A stretch of 64,000 nt of DNA from Vibrio sp. NTOU-M3. GTDB taxonomy: Bacteria; Pseudomonadota; Gammaproteobacteria; Enterobacterales; Vibrionaceae. The stretch lies in the NCBI RefSeq assembly GCF_040869035.1, contig NZ_CP162100.1, positions 1,426,001 through 1,490,000 of the forward strand, in the 5' to 3' direction. A program made the translations under genes and the position numbers. Numbering within the stretch: the first letter of the stretch is position 1; every line of letters begins with the position of its first letter. Positions 26,964 to 36,470 of this stretch are shown piece after piece. The notes below the pieces were generated by a model. The model had not been told where the DNA came from, made no database searches, and was given only the letters and a program-made list of their open reading frames with translations.

Positions 26964-27965
26964 TTATTTTACGTACATATTTGCCACGTATTCGTCCTCA
27001 GCCCAATACATACGCTCAGCAACTTTCGCTTCTGGGTTTAGGCTTACACCATCTAGGACCCGTTCTTTAAAGCGTAAGTAGCCGCCTTTATCAATTAAGT
27101 GCCCCATGTGAAGATAAACAGGCTTACCGTCCAACATTTCCTTTTCAAACTCGAACAGGTTGTCGATAACAGGATGTAGTACATCTTCCGTTACCCAGTT
27201 AAGAAATATTTTTCCAACACGCGGGGTTTTCTTTGAAGTTCGGCCACCCAGTTTGACCATATATAGTTGTTTTGGGTCTCGATGCCAAGCTAGGGTAGGG
27301 CAAGCAAGTACACATTCGCCGCAGCCAATACATTTACTCTCTTCTTTCACCGCTTTACCATCTTTGAGCGATAGGCAATCCACCGCGTGGTGCGCGCAGG
27401 CTTTGATGCAGGCGCCACAACCAATACAACGATTGCTTTCGAAATTAATTTTGGCAACGCCCAAGATGCCAAAATCCGCCATATTGGCTTTAGCACAGTC
27501 GTTTGGGCAGCCAGCCATGACTATCTTGAGGTGGTACTTACTTGGGTAAACATGATGTTCCATACGCTGTGCCAACCCTGTGGTATCGGTGTTGGCTTTT
27601 TGGCAGATCCGACTGCCTTGACACGCAACAATATTACGTCCACCTAAGGATTGATAGCCTGCTTGGATATCTTCTACATCAATGCCACACGTATCGACGG
27701 TAATGTCCTTGATGAAGGGCGTGAGTGCTTTGTTAACTTCAGGAATATCTTCATAACGAATACCCGGCATCGCCAGTTTTTGTCGTGTGGTGAGGTGAAT
27801 AATGCCGTTACCCCATTTTTCCGCTATTGCTTGTGCTGTTCCCAATAAATAAGCTGGCATGATACCGCCGGGAATACGTACGCTAATCATACATTCGCCT
27901 CGAACCTTTGATAGGCGATAGTCACCATCGGCGCGCATCTTAATAATATCTACGTCCAGTGTCAT
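26964..27965 (-). CDS. asrC: Anaerobic sulfite reductase subunit C (siroheme subunit)
   Basis: The 333-residue catalytic subunit reduces sulfite to sulfide. The siroheme/[4Fe-4S] cysteines are in CQGSRICQKAN and AGCPNDCAKANMADFG. Two further [4Fe-4S] motifs follow, CIGCGACIKACAHHAVDC and CIGCGECVLACP. It is the last gene of the SUMT-asrA-asrB-asrC operon, 12 bases after asrB. The length and motif order match AsrC of Salmonella. Confidence 0.93.
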   Translation of the reverse strand: MTLDVDIIKMRADGDYRLSKVRGECMISVRIPGGIMPAYLLGTAQAIAEKWGNGIIHLTTRQKLAMPGIRYEDIPEVNKALTPFIKDITVDTCGIDVEDIQAGYQSLGGRNIVACQGSRICQKANTDTTGLAQRMEHHVYPSKYHLKIVMAGCPNDCAKANMADFGILGVAKINFESNRCIGCGACIKACAHHAVDCLSLKDGKAVKEESKCIGCGECVLACPTLAWHRDPKQLYMVKLGGRTSKKTPRVGKIFLNWVTEDVLHPVIDNLFEFEKEMLDGKPVYLHMGHLIDKGGYLRFKERVLDGVSLNPEAKVAERMYWAEDEYVANMYVK

Positions 27966-27977
27966 CTTTGCTTTCTC

Positions 27978-28778
27978 CTAATCAATCATGGTTCTAGCGT
28001 GGTCGTAACGAAAAACCGGACCATCTAAGCACACGTATTTGTCGCCAATTCTGCAATGACCACATTTACCTATTGCACAAGCCATACGGCGTTCGTAGTC
28101 GACCCATATTTGTTGCTCTTGTATGCCTTTGGTAACAAAATCTTGCACTACGAACTTGATCATAATTGGAGGGCCAACAACGATAACGCAGATGTTTTCT
28201 TTATCGGTCAAATCGAGCTTATCGATATGTTCCGTGACTAAACCACTTTCGTAAAAATAGTCACTCCCTCCGTCGTCCAACGTAACAATGACATGGTTAG
28301 AGTAAGACCAATTCAGCAAATCATTTTTATAGAGCACGGCATTTTCGTTTTTGAATCCGAGAATCAGCGACATTTTCTTCACGTCATTAGGATTGTTGTG
28401 AAAGTAACTGATGAGTCCTTTTACGGGAGCAACACCAGTGCCTCCTGCAACGATAATGAGGTGTTTGTTTTGATAAGCTTCCATCGGATAACCATTACCC
28501 ATTGCGCCACGCATCATTACGCGATCACTGGCGTTTAATTTGAACAATTCACCTGTGACTTTTCCAACGTTACGGACCAGCAAATCGACGTAACCTAAGC
28601 CGTAATCAGAGACAGAAATAGGTGCTTCGCCCACGAGTGATAAACCTAGCTCAACAAACTGGCCGTAATGCACTGGAAAATCGCATGCAACACGATAGTT
28701 CCATTCCAGCTCGGTGTGTTTTTCTATGTGGATGATCGGGTAACTTTGTGGCAGCATTTTGTTTTCACAATCGCACAT
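27978..28778 (-). CDS. asrB: Anaerobic sulfite reductase subunit B
   Basis: This 266-residue ferredoxin-NADP-reductase-like subunit passes electrons from NAD(P)H toward AsrC. The NAD-binding segment GGTGVAPVKGLISYF and the C-terminal [2Fe-2S] cluster segment CAIGKCGHCRIGDKYVC are visible. Its ATG overlaps the asrA stop (TAATG on the minus strand). It acts in the cytoplasm in complex with AsrA. Confidence 0.93.
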   Translation of the reverse strand: MCDCENKMLPQSYPIIHIEKHTELEWNYRVACDFPVHYGQFVELGLSLVGEAPISVSDYGLGYVDLLVRNVGKVTGELFKLNASDRVMMRGAMGNGYPMEAYQNKHLIIVAGGTGVAPVKGLISYFHNNPNDVKKMSLILGFKNENAVLYKNDLLNWSYSNHVIVTLDDGGSDYFYESGLVTEHIDKLDLTDKENICVIVVGPPIMIKFVVQDFVTKGIQEQQIWVDYERRMACAIGKCGHCRIGDKYVCLDGPVFRYDHARTMID

Positions 28779-29806
28779 TAGAGAGCCTCCTCTACAATAA
28801 CGGTCATTTTATTAATGATGTTGCTAAATGAGATGTAGTGAGGGCATCGATCGTCACAGCGTCCACATCCAACACACATATGGTGTTCACCTTGGCGAGA
28901 CTTAAAGTCGTTTACTTTGTGCAATGCGCGGTAACGTAAGCGTTCGCTGGTCTTGTGACGAAAACTATGACCACCTGCCATATCTGAAAACCCGTCAATC
29001 ATGCAGCTAGCATGCTGACGGCGGCGTTCACCCACTTTGCCTTCTTGGTTATAAACCACATCAAACACGTTGAAACAGGCACAAGATGGGCAGGACGAGG
29101 TACAGCGACCACAACCAATGCAACGCGAATTGTATTCTGACCAAGCGGGGTGACAGAGTAAGATCTCGCGTACTTTTGCTGGGTTATCACAAACTGAATC
29201 TGGAGTCTTCACTTTAACATAGTTAGACGTGGCGAAGCTTACGTCGTGTTCGACGTCGCTGCCGCCAGAAAAGTACGAAGTGAGTTCTGGGTCTTTTATT
29301 GTGATAGTTGCACCTTGTTCACTAAAAAGAACCGAAGCAGCAAAATTATTGGTTTTGTTGCTACCCATAGAGACGCAAAAGCAGTTCTCGAAACTTTCGC
29401 TGCATTCAATGAGTACCAATTTGAGCTTTTGACGAAGACGTTTGTAGTAAAAGTCTTCATGACCACCATTCTTTAAAAACATGTAATCAAGGCTTTTGAT
29501 CGCGTTGATATCACAAGCACGGAGAAAGAGGAGCACAGGGCGGGCATCGATGCTCGATTCTTTTAGCTCATCGGCGTTAAACCAGAATAGAGTTTCAGTA
29601 ATAGGAAATACGATTTCTTTTGGTGAAAAATGACTTTTCTCTTTCCAAACCAATTCACCATAATGCGTCAACTCTTGGTAATCCAAGTTTGCGGTATGGG
29701 CAAAGCGACCTGCGTATTCTTGATAAACTGGTGCCATCACTTTGTATCGCTGACGTAGCGTTTCGATTGCTATTTCCATTTGCTGGGTGGTTAAAAACTT
29801 AGGCAT
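28778..29806 (-). CDS. asrA: Anaerobic sulfite reductase subunit A
   Basis: The 342-residue iron-sulfur subunit has two C-terminal [4Fe-4S] motifs, CIGCGRCTSSCPSCACFN and CVGCGRCDDRCPHYISF, as in AsrA and related hydrogenase beta subunits. It mediates electron transfer with AsrB. It lies 24 bases downstream of the SUMT gene and is coupled to asrB. Confidence 0.92.
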   Translation of the reverse strand: MPKFLTTQQMEIAIETLRQRYKVMAPVYQEYAGRFAHTANLDYQELTHYGELVWKEKSHFSPKEIVFPITETLFWFNADELKESSIDARPVLLFLRACDINAIKSLDYMFLKNGGHEDFYYKRLRQKLKLVLIECSESFENCFCVSMGSNKTNNFAASVLFSEQGATITIKDPELTSYFSGGSDVEHDVSFATSNYVKVKTPDSVCDNPAKVREILLCHPAWSEYNSRCIGCGRCTSSCPSCACFNVFDVVYNQEGKVGERRRQHASCMIDGFSDMAGGHSFRHKTSERLRYRALHKVNDFKSRQGEHHMCVGCGRCDDRCPHYISFSNIINKMTVIVEEAL

Positions 29807-29830
29807 TTTCTTATCTCGTTACTTTAGAAA

Positions 29831-30622
29831 CTAGTGAACCTTGTGTGCACAATAAAATTTGGCGGCGGGCTTAAACCATTCGAGTGATTCAGACAAAGAA
29901 ACGACGTCTCCTACCACTATGATTGCTGGTAGTGCAGGGTTTTGCGTTTTACAAATTTCATAGAGTCCGGCTAGAGTGGTAATAATTGTGCTTTGGTTTT
30001 CTCGCGTTCCATTGCTGATGATAGCGCAGGGCTTATCTGGAGTGACGCCATGAGTAATGAGGTTGTCTGCAATTGATTTTGTTTTATGAATTCCCATGTA
30101 GAAAATCATGGTGTGATTGATGGCGGCTAGCGCGCTCCAGTTCGGTTCGCTACCATCATTGCAATGGTGTCCCGTTATTAAGGTTACGCCTCTGGAAATG
30201 AGTCTATGGGTGGTAGGTATTCCAGCATAAGCGCAGCACCCAAGTGCAGCCGTGATGCCTGGAACAACCTCATAGTTTATTCCATACTGTCTCAGGTAAA
30301 TTGCTTCTTCACCGCCGCGGCCAAATATGAATGGGTCGCCCGCTTTTAAGCGACACACTGTCATACCAGCAAGCGCATAGTCTTTGATTCTTTCGTTGAT
30401 TTCTGTTTGCGTGTTCGAGCATTTACCGTAACGTTTACCTACACAGATTTTTCGAGTTTTGCGTGGAATGCAATCTAATATTTCTTTCGAAACCAGATGG
30501 TCATAAAGCACAACATCGACATGATTTAGCAGACGAAAAGCTTTGAGTGTTAGGAGCGATGCATCGCCTGTTCCGGCCCCAACAAGGTAAACCTGACCAT
30601 AAGATGGATTATATTTTTTCAT
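29831..30622 (-). CDS. cobA: Uroporphyrinogen-III C-methyltransferase (SUMT), asr-linked
   Basis: The 263-residue SAM-dependent methyltransferase converts uroporphyrinogen III to precorrin-2, the precursor of siroheme and cobalamin. SUMT motifs are [34 protein letters not shown] and VPGITAALGCCAYAGIP. The usual GAGPGD is GAGTGD here. As first gene of the asr operon it should supply siroheme for AsrC. It lacks the CysG dehydrogenase/ferrochelatase half, so that step must be encoded elsewhere. A second SUMT gene lies at 55.4 kb. Confidence 0.92.
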   Translation of the reverse strand: MKKYNPSYGQVYLVGAGTGDASLLTLKAFRLLNHVDVVLYDHLVSKEILDCIPRKTRKICVGKRYGKCSNTQTEINERIKDYALAGMTVCRLKAGDPFIFGRGGEEAIYLRQYGINYEVVPGITAALGCCAYAGIPTTHRLISRGVTLITGHHCNDGSEPNWSALAAINHTMIFYMGIHKTKSIADNLITHGVTPDKPCAIISNGTRENQSTIITTLAGLYEICKTQNPALPAIIVVGDVVSLSESLEWFKPAAKFYCAHKVH

Positions 30623-30675
30623 TTCGGCTGGCTGTTGTTTAACCGCAATAAAAGTAAGTCTATTAATGGCGTTGA

Positions 30676-30689
30676 TTAAATGAAATCAA
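30676..30689 (-). promoter_or_regulatory. Possible FNR box upstream of the SUMT-asrABC operon
   Basis: On the minus strand TTGATTTCATTTAA matches 8 of the 10 defined positions of TTGAT-N4-ATCAA, 54-67 bases upstream of the SUMT start. Anaerobic control would suit the operon. Confidence 0.45.
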
Positions 30690-30838
30690 ATAAAAACAAA
30701 CGTCCGTTTAGATCTAATTAACGAAGTTGACGTTAGTGCAGATGCTTGTAAGGAAGGGAAAAGGTAAAGAGTTTGCGAATAGTTATAATGAAGGTTAGGC
30801 CTTTAAAGGTGCTTTGAGCTGCACTAGGCATAATATGA

Positions 30839-30864
30839 AAAAAGCGCCGCAATTGGCGCTTTTT
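30839..30864 (-). terminator. Terminator of ppsA
   Basis: A 10-bp stem AAAAAGCGCC (30839-30848) / GGCGCTTTTT (30855-30864) gives a GC hairpin with a U tract, just after the ppsA stop. Confidence 0.88.
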
Positions 30865-30873
30865 AGTATCAGC

Positions 30874-33240
30874 TTACTGCTTCTTCCCAAGCTGCAGCCA
30901 AGTATCAATCACTGTGTCAGGGTTAAGAGATACCGAGCTGATGCCTTGTTCCATCAGCCATTCTGCTAAATCTTCGTGATCCGATGGCCCTTGGCCGCAG
31001 ATCCCTACGTATTTACCAGCTTTGGTTGCTGCGTCGATGGCCATTTTGAGCATCGCTTTCACGGCGGGGTTGCGTTCATCAAAGAGGTGAGCGACATCAC
31101 CTGAGTCCCTATCAAGCCCTAGTGTTAGTTGTGTCATGTCATTCGACCCAATGGAGAAACCATCAAAATACTTAAGGAACTCATCGGCTAATACGGCATT
31201 GGAAGGCAGCTCGCACATCATGATGACTTTCAAACCTTGGTCGCCACGACGTAAACCAAACTTCGCAAGCAGATCAATGACAGATGCCGCTTCACTAGGG
31301 GTGCGAACAAATGGGATCATCACTTCAACGTTTTTCAGGCCCATTTCATTTCGAACACGTTTCATCGCTTGTGTTTCCAGCTCAAAACAGTCTTCGAATA
31401 CTGGTGAAATGTAGCGAGAAGCGCCGCGGAAACCCAGCATTGGGTTTTCTTCGTGAGGCTCGTAACTTTGTCCGCCAACCAAATTGCTATATTCATTTGA
31501 TTTAAAATCAGACATACGAACGATGACACGTTTAGGCCAAAAAGCTGCCGCAATAGTTGCGATGCCTTCGGTCAGTTTACTTACGTAGAAGTCGATAGGG
31601 TCTTTGTAACCACGAATGCGTTTGGCAATTTCAGCCTGAAGCTCTTCGCTTTGCTCAGCATAGTTGAGCAGCGCTTTGGGATGAATACCTATCATCTTAT
31701 TGATGATAAATTCCAGTCGAGCCAAACCAACCCCTTCGTTTGGAATTTGGGCAAAATCAAAAGCACGATCTGGGTTACCCACATTCATCATGACTTTGGT
31801 TGGAAGTACAGGCAGTTCTTCAACCGATGAACGGCGGATATCGAAATCCAGTTTGCCTTGATAAACGTAACCTGTTTCACCTTCAGCACAAGAAATCGTG
31901 ACAACAGAGCCATCTTTCAAGCTTGAGGTTGCATGGCCACAGCCCACGATGGCTGGGATACCCAGTTCACGCGCAATGATAGCGGCATGACAAGTTCGCC
32001 CGCCACGGTTTGTGACAATGGCAGAAGCCTTTTTCATGACAGGTTCCCAGTCAGGGTCGGTCATGTCGGTGACAAGAACATCACCTTCTTGTACTAACGA
32101 CATTTGATCTAATGAGTCAACCAGTCTGACAACGCCGCTGCCAATACGCTGACCAATGGCTCGGCCTTCAATCAGGACTTCAGCTTTGTTATTGAGCTCA
32201 TAACGTTCGATGACATTTTGTTCCGACTGGGAGCAGACTGTTTCAGGGCGAGCTTGCACAATATAAAGCTTGCCGTCGATACCGTCTTTTGCCCATTCAA
32301 TATCCATCGGGCGTTGGTAGTGCTTCTCGATGATCACTGCTTGTTTTGCCAGCTCTTTGATTTCGTCTTCTGTAATCGAGAACTGGTTTTGCTCATCGGC
32401 TACAGTGTCGACAATCTCCACTTGCTTACCAATTTCTTGGCGGTCTGAATAGATCATTTTGGTTAGCTTTGAACCGAATGTCTTTTTCAAAATAGGGTTG
32501 TGGCCTGCTTCAAGAAGCGGTTTATGGACATAGAATTCATCGGGGTTAACCGCACCTTGCACCACCATTTCACCCAAACCCCACGCAGAGGTGATGAAGA
32601 CGACCTGATCAAACCCGGATTCAGTATCGATGGTGAACATGACACCAGAGGCCGCTTTGTCAGAGCGTACCATACGCTGAATACCCGCTGACAAGGCGAT
32701 ACCACGATGATCAAAACCTTGGTGGACGCGATAAGAAATGGCGCGGTCATTAAACAAGGAAGCGTAGACGTGTTTGGTCGCTTCTAAGACTGCATCAATG
32801 CCTGTAACGTTGAGAAACGTCTCTTGCTGGCCAGCAAAAGAGGCATCGGGTAAATCTTCTGCTGTGGCGGATGAGCGAACCGCCACAGAAAGTGCTTCAT
32901 TACCTTCAATAAGTGTTTGGTAGTTGTCACGGATATCTTGCTCAAGATCCGCTGGGAAGGGGGCCTCTAAAACCCATTGACGGATGATGGCACCTGTCTT
33001 ACGCAGAGCTTCCACATCATCAACGTCCAGTTCATCAAGCAATTGGTGAATGCGATTGTCTAATCCTTCGTAATCAAGGAATTGGTTAAACGCATAGGAA
33101 GTGGTCGCAAAACCATTGGGAACAGAAACGCCTGCGTTAGCAAGGTTAGATACCATTTCACCAAGAGAAGCGTTTTTGCCGCCGACTTTATCGACATCTT
33201 CCATTGATAGGCTATTGAACCAAAGGGTGTTCTTTTGCAT
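30874..33240 (-). CDS. ppsA: Phosphoenolpyruvate synthase
   Basis: The enzyme of about 788 residues converts pyruvate, ATP and water to PEP, AMP and phosphate in gluconeogenesis. The N-terminal ATP-grasp part opens with [18 protein letters not shown], the phosphohistidine is in [19 protein letters not shown], and the C-terminal TIM barrel has [17 protein letters not shown] start it at 33240 (MQKNTLWFN) because GGAGAAAG lies directly upstream; six extra codons to 33258 are unsupported. It is divergent from its regulator gene ppsR. Confidence 0.95.
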   Translation of the reverse strand: MQKNTLWFNSLSMEDVDKVGGKNASLGEMVSNLANAGVSVPNGFATTSYAFNQFLDYEGLDNRIHQLLDELDVDDVEALRKTGAIIRQWVLEAPFPADLEQDIRDNYQTLIEGNEALSVAVRSSATAEDLPDASFAGQQETFLNVTGIDAVLEATKHVYASLFNDRAISYRVHQGFDHRGIALSAGIQRMVRSDKAASGVMFTIDTESGFDQVVFITSAWGLGEMVVQGAVNPDEFYVHKPLLEAGHNPILKKTFGSKLTKMIYSDRQEIGKQVEIVDTVADEQNQFSITEDEIKELAKQAVIIEKHYQRPMDIEWAKDGIDGKLYIVQARPETVCSQSEQNVIERYELNNKAEVLIEGRAIGQRIGSGVVRLVDSLDQMSLVQEGDVLVTDMTDPDWEPVMKKASAIVTNRGGRTCHAAIIARELGIPAIVGCGHATSSLKDGSVVTISCAEGETGYVYQGKLDFDIRRSSVEELPVLPTKVMMNVGNPDRAFDFAQIPNEGVGLARLEFIINKMIGIHPKALLNYAEQSEELQAEIAKRIRGYKDPIDFYVSKLTEGIATIAAAFWPKRVIVRMSDFKSNEYSNLVGGQSYEPHEENPMLGFRGASRYISPVFEDCFELETQAMKRVRNEMGLKNVEVMIPFVRTPSEAASVIDLLAKFGLRRGDQGLKVIMMCELPSNAVLADEFLKYFDGFSIGSNDMTQLTLGLDRDSGDVAHLFDERNPAVKAMLKMAIDAATKAGKYVGICGQGPSDHEDLAEWLMEQGISSVSLNPDTVIDTWLQLGKKQ

Positions 33241-33276
33241 GTCTTTCTCCAGAAACATTGCAGCTGTAGGGACAAA

Positions 33277-33290
33277 GGCAAACGTTTACG
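33277..33290. promoter_or_regulatory. Possible Cra-like operator in the ppsA/ppsR gap
   Basis: GGCAAACGTTTACG has the AAACGTTT core of Cra (FruR) sites. Cra controls ppsA in E. coli. Its position, only 37-50 bases upstream of the ppsA start codon, is closer than expected for an activator site. Confidence 0.3.
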
Positions 33291-33414
33291 TTAAAGATTA
33301 AAAAAATAGAGAACTATTTTTCAAACCTGTGGGGGACGCAATTGAATGCCGGGTTTTATTATCGATATTATGGTTGCCATCCTACTCAAAATAATTTTAT
33401 AAATTAAATAAAAA

Positions 33415-34248
33415 ATGCAAATGGATATTCAAAGTCGTGATGTGTTCTATGTTTCTGATGGAACAGCAATCACATGTGAGACACTTGGTCACGTTGTTCT
33501 CGGGCAGTTTCCTTTTGTGGCAAACGAGAAAACCTTTCCATTTATCGAAAGTGTAGACAAGTTGTCTGAGCTGCTGAAAGAAATAGAGGCTTCATTTCAA
33601 AAGACGGGAATAAAGCCTTTGGTGTTTTTTTCGATTGTTGTTCCAGATATTCGGGAACAACTTCTTGCTGCTCCTGCGCACTTTTACGATGTGTTAGAAA
33701 GCTTAGTTCAACGCGTCCAAGACGACATCCAAATGGAGCCGAAACCTAAGCTTCAGCGTTCACGAAGTGTAGGAAAGGACACTGATACGTATTTTGACCG
33801 TATTGCCGCCATCGAATATACCTTGGCGCATGATGATGGGGTGTCGTTAAAAGGGATTGAAGAGGCCGATATCATTTTGCTTGGTGTCTCTCGAAGCGGA
33901 AAAACGCCAACAAGCTTATATATGGCAATGCAATTTGGCTTACGTGTGGTTAACTACCCGTTTATCGATGATGATTTAAGGGCGCTTAAGTTATTGCCTG
34001 AATTTGAGATTCATCGATACAAACTCTTTGGCCTGACTATTGATGCAGAGCGTTTAACGGAAATACGTGAAAACCGTTTGGCTGGGAGCGATTACGCAAG
34101 CACAGAGCAGTGTGAACATGAACTTGCTAGTGTAGAAGCGTTGTTTCGCCGAGAAGCGATTCCGTACATCAACACATCATCATTGTCGGTCGAAGAAATT
34201 TCAACACGAATACTCGAAAAAGCCGGATTAAAACGTCGATTGTTTTAA
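33415..34248 (+). CDS. ppsR: PEP synthase regulatory protein (bifunctional kinase/phosphorylase)
   Basis: The 277-residue DUF299 protein inactivates PEP synthase by ADP-dependent phosphorylation of a threonine and reactivates it by Pi-dependent dephosphorylation. The P-loop GVSRSGKT is at residues 157-164. The N-terminal [17 protein letters not shown] and the segment [17 protein letters not shown] are family hallmarks. A second in-frame ATG at 33421 is also possible as start. Placement opposite ppsA fits the function. Confidence 0.93.
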   Translation: MQMDIQSRDVFYVSDGTAITCETLGHVVLGQFPFVANEKTFPFIESVDKLSELLKEIEASFQKTGIKPLVFFSIVVPDIREQLLAAPAHFYDVLESLVQRVQDDIQMEPKPKLQRSRSVGKDTDTYFDRIAAIEYTLAHDDGVSLKGIEEADIILLGVSRSGKTPTSLYMAMQFGLRVVNYPFIDDDLRALKLLPEFEIHRYKLFGLTIDAERLTEIRENRLAGSDYASTEQCEHELASVEALFRREAIPYINTSSLSVEEISTRILEKAGLKRRLF

Positions 34249-34260
34249 TCCGGCTTTTCC
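34220..34260. terminator. Terminator overlapping the ppsR stop codon
   Basis: A perfect 15-bp stem (34220-34234 with 34242-34256; AAGCCGGATTAAAAC / GTTTTAATCCGGCTT) spans the last ppsR codons and the stop at 34246-34248. It also serves the convergent gene. Confidence 0.85.
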
Positions 34261-34262
34261 AT

Positions 34263-34796
34263 CTATCGTAAGCGGATGTAGTGGTTTTTAACCAAGTGGT
34301 CGGCGAGTCGTTCTGCGTGAACATGTTTGAATTTCAGTGGAGCGGCTAGCTCGCTAAACAAAGGAATGCCTTTACCAAGGATGGTCGGAATGGTGGTAAT
34401 GATCATTTCATCAATCAAATCTTCCTTAAGGAAGCTTTGAACCGTTTTTCCACCATCAATATATAGGGATTGGTAACCTTGCTGGTTCAAACGGTCGGCA
34501 ACGGTCTTTAATTCGCCGTTGATTAAAAAGACTTTGTCTTCATAACCTTCAGGTACTGTTTTTAGCGTATTAGTTAATACAAACACCGGCTTGTTGTAAG
34601 GCCACGCAACACCAAAGCTTAATACCATCTCAAAGGTATTTCTTCCCATGATCAGTGCATCGACACTATTCATAAAGTCCGCAAAACCAAAATCCGAACC
34701 ATCAGGGTTTGGTACGTCATGCAGCCAGTCCATTTGATTGTTTTCGCCAGCGATATAGCCATCCAAGCTGGTTGCGATATATACGATATTTTTCAT
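34263..34796 (-). CDS. Dihydrofolate reductase family protein (RibD C-terminal type)
   Basis: The 177-residue protein has the DHFR/RibD-C fold: N-terminal NIVYIATSLDGYIAGENNQM, the segment ALIMGRNTFEMVLSFG, and SLYIDGGKTVQSFL binding NADPH. This subgroup (YyaP/YwjB type) is of unknown substrate, and it is not the housekeeping FolA. It is a single gene, convergent with ppsR. Confidence 0.83.
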   Translation of the reverse strand: MKNIVYIATSLDGYIAGENNQMDWLHDVPNPDGSDFGFADFMNSVDALIMGRNTFEMVLSFGVAWPYNKPVFVLTNTLKTVPEGYEDKVFLINGELKTVADRLNQQGYQSLYIDGGKTVQSFLKEDLIDEMIITTIPTILGKGIPLFSELAAPLKFKHVHAERLADHLVKNHYIRLR

Positions 34797-34954
34797 TTAT
34801 TAACCTTATTATTGTGGAAACGTATACGAGCCAGAGCACGCGACAACACGCGCTAGAATATCGCTTTTTCCAAAATGACTGGAAAGTTTTTGTGGGAATT
34901 GGACTGAGTCACATAAAGCAGGAGTGAGTGAGGCAATATTCAATGATAAAAATG

Positions 34955-34974
34955 GTGCCCGATTATACGGGCAC
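34955..34974 (-). terminator. Terminator of the lipoprotein gene at 35 kb
   Basis: GTGCCCG (34955-34961) pairs with CGGGCAC (34968-34974). On the minus strand the stem is followed by CATTTTTATC. Confidence 0.75.
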
Positions 34975-34985
34975 AGATTTGGGTC

Positions 34986-35978
34986 TTATTTTTCTTCGGA
35001 GCAGGCAGGATAATAGTCTTTTAAATCATCCAAATCGGTAAGAACAGCGAAATAGACTGATTTAGTTGTGGTTGGTTTTTCGACAATACTCGGCCCGTTT
35101 GTCTCATAGCTGCCCATGGTTGATAACGTACTTGCAGACCCAACTGCCAGCTCAAGTTTAGCAAGCTCTTGCAAGTAAGCTGGCGTTTTGTTTCTTAGTT
35201 TTGCTGCATCGATAGTCGCATTGAACTGAGCTAGCTTAGATTGGGTGTTTACAAAGGAGATACTTTCAGCTGACTTTAGTTTGGTAACCACTTTTAGATA
35301 ATGTGACTTTTTAGACTTTATACGATCTTTATGGATGCATTTAAGTTGTAAGTTGTAAACATCAAAGCCAGAAACAACAGTAAAACCGTTATCAGAGGAT
35401 TTACTGCTTGCTTTGATGTTGTCATTTGCAGCAGAAGCTGAGCCTGCAATAGTGTCGCTCCAATTATAAACCGTGACGTTTTTTTGGTTTAAGGCATTTC
35501 TGAATTGCGTAGAAGCATCTTTGATGGATTCATCTTTAGTCACAGAAGCTAAGCACTGACTATCCGAGCATGTGGCGATGGCTAATGTTGCTCGATCTAT
35601 GGCATTACTAAGACTTGACGCCAAGTTTCTAATGTCTGGAAGGGAGCTTGAGGATTTAGTCGACTCATTTGAAACACTATACGAATGTTTAATGACTTTT
35701 GAGTCGAGGACTTTATTACTTTCTTCTTCCGTAAAACATATTGAAGTCATTGGGGAGCGGTTTTTATCGACATAGCAAATATCCCCAATATTGTAGGTGA
35801 GTTGTCCATCTAGACTGATTTGCGTGGTTTGTAAGGGATAAAGTCTTATTGGATCGTTAAATCCTCCATCATTTTGTGCTGTATAGGTGAGCCCATCAAA
35901 TACAGTGAGTTTGTCTGAGCTGCCACAAGCTGAGAGAAATAATACACTTATTACTATAGCTACCGACGTCGTTTTCAT
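34986..35978 (-). CDS. Hypothetical lipoprotein
   Basis: The 330-residue protein has a lipoprotein signal MKTTSVAIVISVLFLSAC, with lipobox LSAC and Gly at +2, so an outer-membrane lipid anchor is expected. The mature part is serine- and lysine-rich, with a cysteine pair at CSDSQC near residue 136 and long stretches likely helical around residues 120-150 and 240-290. I recognise no family. It has its own terminator and no operon partner. Confidence 0.7.
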   Translation of the reverse strand: MKTTSVAIVISVLFLSACGSSDKLTVFDGLTYTAQNDGGFNDPIRLYPLQTTQISLDGQLTYNIGDICYVDKNRSPMTSICFTEEESNKVLDSKVIKHSYSVSNESTKSSSSLPDIRNLASSLSNAIDRATLAIATCSDSQCLASVTKDESIKDASTQFRNALNQKNVTVYNWSDTIAGSASAANDNIKASSKSSDNGFTVVSGFDVYNLQLKCIHKDRIKSKKSHYLKVVTKLKSAESISFVNTQSKLAQFNATIDAAKLRNKTPAYLQELAKLELAVGSASTLSTMGSYETNGPSIVEKPTTTKSVYFAVLTDLDDLKDYYPACSEEK

Positions 35979-36470
35979 TATGAGTTCTCCGAGTATAAAG
36001 ATCTGATAAGTGTTGGCATGATGGTGGCACTTTGCCCAAATTGATGAAGAAATAGTGACCGTTGCCGCACAAAAGGTTTGGTTTATGATCTAATGGGGGA
36101 GTGGAGAAAGATTGGTATTTTTTTAATCAAATAGTTTGCACATTCCATTCTAGAATCACAAAACGCTTCCCTGAGCGAGATCTTCAAAGCAAACATATTT
36201 GGTCAATGGTTTAGCTTCCAGTGTGTTCATATATGTGGTGATTTCTTTATCACTAACTTTGTCCGACACGACAAAATCGCAAATTTAACCCTAGACAAGT
36301 TATGGATACTGAGGGTAATGTCACACGTAAATTTCCCTTATTTTACTATGGTTATAAGGGTGTAACTCTAAAGAACGGTGCATGTTTGGTGTTGTTAGTA
36401 ACATATAACGACAAAACAATAACTGACAACGTTTGCGCGTGTGCTGTTCCGACCAGTTTGCGAGGAAGAA
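35979..36470. other. Long intergenic region upstream of formate dehydrogenase gene
   Basis: These 492 bases separate two divergent genes. They contain an inverted repeat TTTGTC-N6-GACAAA (36258-36275) about 200 bases before the fdh start. A 64-codon frame at 36302 overlaps the fdh start and lacks a ribosome site. No clear sigma-54, FNR or riboswitch signature is seen. Confidence 0.45.

Noticed and set aside
36010..36045. Sigma-54 promoter near TGGCACTTTGCCC
   Set aside because: The GG-to-GC spacing is 6 bases rather than 10, so it does not fit a -24/-12 element.
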